From the NCBI GenBank assembly GCA_964482435.1, contig CAYZXL010000005.1:62001-126000 (forward strand): DNA of 64,000 nucleotides, read 5' to 3'. Of the stretch, positions 61,214 through 64,000 are shown piece by piece. The position numbers were made by a program, and so were the translations under genes. The DNA is from CAYZXL01 sp964482435. Lineage in GTDB: Bacteria; Auribacterota; JABMQX01. Numbering within the stretch: the stretch's first letter is position 1; each line of letters opens with the position of its first letter. Under the pieces are notes generated by a model. That model was not told where the DNA came from. It made no database searches and was given only the letters and a program-made list of their open reading frames with translations.

Positions 61214-62062
61214 CTATCGTCCTCCGGCCGTAGCCATCGCTTTCTGCGCGGCGTCGCGAACGTATTGTTCGGAGGGGTCGGTCCGGGTGTCGCGCAGGCG
61301 GCGATATATCTCGATTGCCTGCCTGCTGTTTCCACTGGCTATAAGCCGCTCGGCCAGGACGAGGCAATGCTTGGTAGCCTGAATTCGCTCCCAGCCCGGC
61401 TCGACGTCTGCCGCCTTGAGCAACGCACCTGCGGCGCGCCCGTCGCCAATCTTAGCCAGTCCGGCGCCAGCGGCGAGTCGGACCTCACGGTCAGGGTCAC
61501 TCAGGAGCGGCAGCAACGTCCCGACGGACTGCGCGTCGCCCAGCGCTGCGAGGCTATGGACTATCACGAGTCGGCATCGGCCTCGGGCTTTCGGCAGCGC
61601 TGCCAGGAGTTGTTGAGCGGCACCCTCCCGGATGGCTACGAGGGCCATGCCCGCCGGGTCACAGAGTTGTTCATCGGTCAGGAGCTTGCCGAGGGCGGCA
61701 ACCGCCTCTTTTCGACCAGCCCATTGAAGCTCCTGACAAAGGTAGGCCTTCTTGTAGGTTGGCAGATCGCTGCTTAGATTTCTGGCGAGCGTCTCACAGA
61801 ATTCTGTGCGGGCTTTCTCGTCGCGGACGATCAGTGCGCGGTTCAGCACACAGTGCAGGGCATAATGTGGTTTGACGTCCTCCGGGCTGCCCGGCTCCCC
61901 GAGCATTTCAATAAGTCCCTGGACGTTCTCTCGCCCGCCTTCGAGAATCGCCGCGACAGCCTTTTCGATTTTCTCTTTGTCTATGTTCGCGGTCAACATT
62001 CCCTGGCCATCGGGATCGGGCATCTCAGCGACCAGCGATTTGAGTTTATCGGATACTGCCAT
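61214..62062 (-). CDS. HEAT-repeat protein
   Basis: The 282-residue all-helical protein has about six helix pairs with the HEAT pattern: GLIEMLGEPGSPEDVKPHYA, AGRKEAVAALGKLLTDEQL, VIVHSLAALGDAQSVGTLLP and PDREVRLAAGAGLAKIGDGR. Such proteins act as protein-protein scaffolds. It follows the Gfo/Idh gene by 36 bases on the same strand, an association common in planctomycete-like genomes. Its binding partner is unknown. Confidence 0.82.
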   Translation of the reverse strand: MAVSDKLKSLVAEMPDPDGQGMLTANIDKEKIEKAVAAILEGGRENVQGLIEMLGEPGSPEDVKPHYALHCVLNRALIVRDEKARTEFCETLARNLSSDLPTYKKAYLCQELQWAGRKEAVAALGKLLTDEQLCDPAGMALVAIREGAAQQLLAALPKARGRCRLVIVHSLAALGDAQSVGTLLPLLSDPDREVRLAAGAGLAKIGDGRAAGALLKAADVEPGWERIQATKHCLVLAERLIASGNSRQAIEIYRRLRDTRTDPSEQYVRDAAQKAMATAGGR

Positions 62063-62098
62063 GTTTGTATTCCTTTCGCATTGTCGGCACGGTTCATT

Positions 62099-63322
62099 TC
62101 ACAGGCGCCACGGAGCTCTCATCGGCTGATAGACCAATCGGTTCGCCTCCTCGTCGCCGACGATTTGCTCCTTGACCGGGTCGTAGCGGAGGTTGCGTCC
62201 GGTGCGGATGGCGATGTTGGCCAAATGGAACAGCGTAGCCGTGCGGTGAGCGGCCTCGGCGTGTCCGCCTGCTTGCTTGCGGGTTTTCACTGCCTCTCCG
62301 AAACTGACGAGGGGCGGAGGGTCGGGCATTCGCCTGAGCTTCTCCCGGTCTTCGGGAGTGAGGTCAGCCTCGCTCACATCACGCGGGCTTTTGCGGTTAT
62401 ATGGCTGGCCCCATTCACCGCTGTCGAGCACGAGAGTCAGCCCGTCGGCGTACCGCATTTCGACCCAGCCCCACATTCCGCACGCTTCCGGTTGTGCCGG
62501 GGCGGCATAAACCTCGACTTCCACGGGGCTGGTATAGTCCCTGGCATACTGGTAGTTAAAACCGTCAAGGTGGTGCTGGGACATGTCGGCCAGTCCGCCG
62601 CCTTCGTAGTCCCAGTAGCCGCGGTGCGTTCCGCCAAAGCGATGCGGCTGATACGGGCGCAGTGGAGCAGGTCCGCAATACATGTCCCAGTCGAGCCATG
62701 GGGGCGGCGGAGTGACCTGGTATTGGACCATGCCGCTCCATTCTTTGACCTTTACGTCGCCGCGCTTGATGATGACCGCGGGGCACTTCTTGAGGAGGCC
62801 GCTGGCCATGAGCTTGTGGGTCTGCCGATTCGCCCCAAACCGGCCATAGGTTCCGATTTGGAAGACGCGCCCGTAGCGTTTCTCTGCCTCGACGACCGCG
62901 CGACCTTCCGCAATGAATCGCGTCATGGGCTTTTCGCACACCACGTCCTTGCCAGCCTCCATGGCGGCAATGGAAATCAATGCGTGCCAGCCCGGGTGTG
63001 TGCCAATGGCGACGATCTGGATGTCGTTGCGCTCCAGTGCTCGGCGGTAGTCCGTGAAGATTGTCCTGTTGTCCGCTCTGTCCGCAAAGCGCACGTCGCA
63101 CCGCGCGAGGAGTTTTACATCGAGGCCGTGATGCCCTTTCAGGTCTGCGAACGTCCCTGGTCCTCGGCCGCCGCAGCCAATCAGGGCACCGCCGAAGGTG
63201 TCGCTCGGCGCCGGCTGCCCCGCGCCACCCAAAACGTGCCGCGGCACAATCGCGAAGGCCGTCACCGCGCCAATGGACCGTTTCAAGAACTGACGACGTG
63301 TTACTCCCTTACGCTTTCGCAT
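62099..63322 (-). CDS. Tat-exported Gfo/Idh/MocA family oxidoreductase
   Basis: The 407-residue protein has a twin-arginine signal (VTRRQFLKRSIGAVTAFA). The NAD-binding Rossmann fold follows (ALIGCGGRGPGTFADLK, LLARCDV), then EKPMTRFIAEGR (the conserved EKP lysine) and GGLADMSQHHLDGFNY in the C-terminal domain. Family members oxidise or reduce sugars or inositols. Carrying a Tat signal is common in this branch and implies a folded, cofactor-loaded protein outside the cytoplasm. The substrate is unknown. Confidence 0.9.
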   Translation of the reverse strand: MRKRKGVTRRQFLKRSIGAVTAFAIVPRHVLGGAGQPAPSDTFGGALIGCGGRGPGTFADLKGHHGLDVKLLARCDVRFADRADNRTIFTDYRRALERNDIQIVAIGTHPGWHALISIAAMEAGKDVVCEKPMTRFIAEGRAVVEAEKRYGRVFQIGTYGRFGANRQTHKLMASGLLKKCPAVIIKRGDVKVKEWSGMVQYQVTPPPPWLDWDMYCGPAPLRPYQPHRFGGTHRGYWDYEGGGLADMSQHHLDGFNYQYARDYTSPVEVEVYAAPAQPEACGMWGWVEMRYADGLTLVLDSGEWGQPYNRKSPRDVSEADLTPEDREKLRRMPDPPPLVSFGEAVKTRKQAGGHAEAAHRTATLFHLANIAIRTGRNLRYDPVKEQIVGDEEANRLVYQPMRAPWRL

Positions 63323-63539
63323 ATGATGCCCTCCTTCGTCACCAGATAGATTTTTCGCTGCCCCACGGACGGGAGGCGTCCGCCTGTGTGGTCCGCTGCT
63401 CTACCCGTCCAGCGGGGGCGAGTTGCCGAGGAACTCCAGCATTAGCAATACGACGAAGAATAGCAGTATTCTGCATTCCACAAAACAGTTTTCTCAGGGA
63501 AGCAGCGACGGGTTGTTCCGCTGCGGGGTGGCGGTGCGA

Positions 63540-64000
63540 CTATTCCAGCTCGCGTATTGCGAACTGGACGATGCGGTCAACTTCCTTTGCCAGGGCCTCG
63601 TCTATAGGCTCGGGATTGTGCTTGGCCAACACACGATCTACCTCCCCTGAGAGGCGGTCGGCCATTGAGCTGCACCCCGCCGCTTCCCAGAGTTCCCACG
63701 GCTGCCTCGTCCAGGCCGGACCCGGCAGCCACAGCTCCCTGCGGAAGTGTTTAACGGTGTGTTCCTCGGCGAGATAGTTGCCGGCGGGGCCAACGGCCTT
63801 TATGACGTCGGTGGCAAGGGTCTCTGGATTGACTTCAAAGCCGCGAACGATGCGTTTCACGTACTCCATCACAGCGTCGTCCAATGCCAGCCAGGCAAGG
63901 CCGGCCGCGTGGTCGGTTCCACATATCCCGGCATGGCCAAAGGTGTCCGCCCCCGCAAGGGCGCCGAGAACGAGCGTGGCCGCCTTTTCAATTCCCGCCT
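63540..64000 (-). CDS. MttB-family (trimethylamine methyltransferase-like) protein, C-terminal part
   Basis: The 5' part lies outside the window. Reading from the edge, the frame runs AGIEKAATLVLGALAGADTF, GHAGICGTDHAAGLAWLALD, DAVMEYVKRIVRGFEVNPET, KAVGPAGNYLAEEHTVKHFR and ELWLPGPAWTRQPWELWEAA. This matches the MttB superfamily C-terminus. The region that distinguishes the pyrrolysine TMA enzyme from MtgB-like betaine enzymes is not visible. It would demethylate a quaternary or tertiary amine and pass the methyl to a corrinoid protein. Confidence 0.8.
   Translation of the reverse strand, partial: AGIEKAATLVLGALAGADTFGHAGICGTDHAAGLAWLALDDAVMEYVKRIVRGFEVNPETLATDVIKAVGPAGNYLAEEHTVKHFRRELWLPGPAWTRQPWELWEAAGCSSMADRLSGEVDRVLAKHNPEPIDEALAKEVDRIVQFAIRELE

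Overview
The window is a high-GC, gene-dense stretch of a bacterial chromosome. No rRNA or single-phylum marker settles the taxonomy. The gene mix suggests a heterotrophic bacterium of anoxic or micro-oxic habitats from the Planctomycetes/PVC-like or candidate-phylum world (for example Hydrogenedentota or Omnitrophota). The reasons are several Tat-exported proteins, sugar- and polysaccharide-active enzymes, a Gfo/Idh dehydrogenase beside a HEAT-repeat protein, an MttB-family methyltransferase, 2-oxoacid:ferredoxin oxidoreductase, rubrerythrin and superoxide reductase, and many dispersed intergenic hairpin repeats. This is inference.

Layout. 1-245: hicB antitoxin with the first codons of an overlapping hicA. 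366-6479: thiamine-diphosphate 2-oxoacid metabolism (E1 alpha/beta and KorA/KorB) with a ZIP metal transporter. 6577-14309: an iron-storage and oxygen-defence island, all on the minus strand. It holds superoxide reductase, an encapsulated ferritin and its encapsulin shell, rubrerythrin, two further ferritin-like proteins, a classical ferritin, a thiol peroxidase fused to a membrane segment, an octaheme hydroxylamine-oxidoreductase-like cytochrome, and a membrane-anchored thioredoxin-fold gene. The last of these is interrupted by a UGA exactly where the DUF6132 family has a conserved cysteine, which makes it a strong selenoprotein candidate. 14807-25078: secreted carbohydrate-active proteins, DUF362, an NRAMP transporter, a sodium:solute symporter and a PL11 rhamnogalacturonan lyase. 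25619-37572: threonine synthase, an NHL-repeat protein, a frameshifted REP-type transposase, a polysaccharide deacetylase-like protein, IlvE, DUF169, MTA phosphorylase and RecD2. 37597-41404: two interlocked ABC-2 ATPase/permease pairs. 42038-50740: a YraN nuclease-like protein, a glycosyltransferase, DUF362, a giant carboxypeptidase-regulatory-domain protein and an FAD oxidoreductase. 51480-57426: two divergent sets of pseudopilin genes. 57444-64000: a glycoside-hydrolase-like protein, nitroreductase, tRNA-Leu(UAA), a HEAT-repeat protein, a Gfo/Idh oxidoreductase and the 3' end of an MttB-family methyltransferase.

How the parts fit. The island at 6.6-14.3 kb reads as a coordinated response: superoxide reductase removes superoxide, rubrerythrin and Tpx remove peroxides, and ferritin plus the encapsulin compartment lock away Fe(II). 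KorAB and other ferredoxin-linked enzymes are the kind of oxygen-sensitive target such a system protects. The central region supplies sugar capture and uptake. The pseudopilin genes have no assembly ATPase here and must rely on machinery elsewhere.

Intergenic space is full of short palindromes in three recognisable families. One family flanks the IS200-like/RAYT gene in inverted orientation. All annotations come from reading the sequence; no database search was run.
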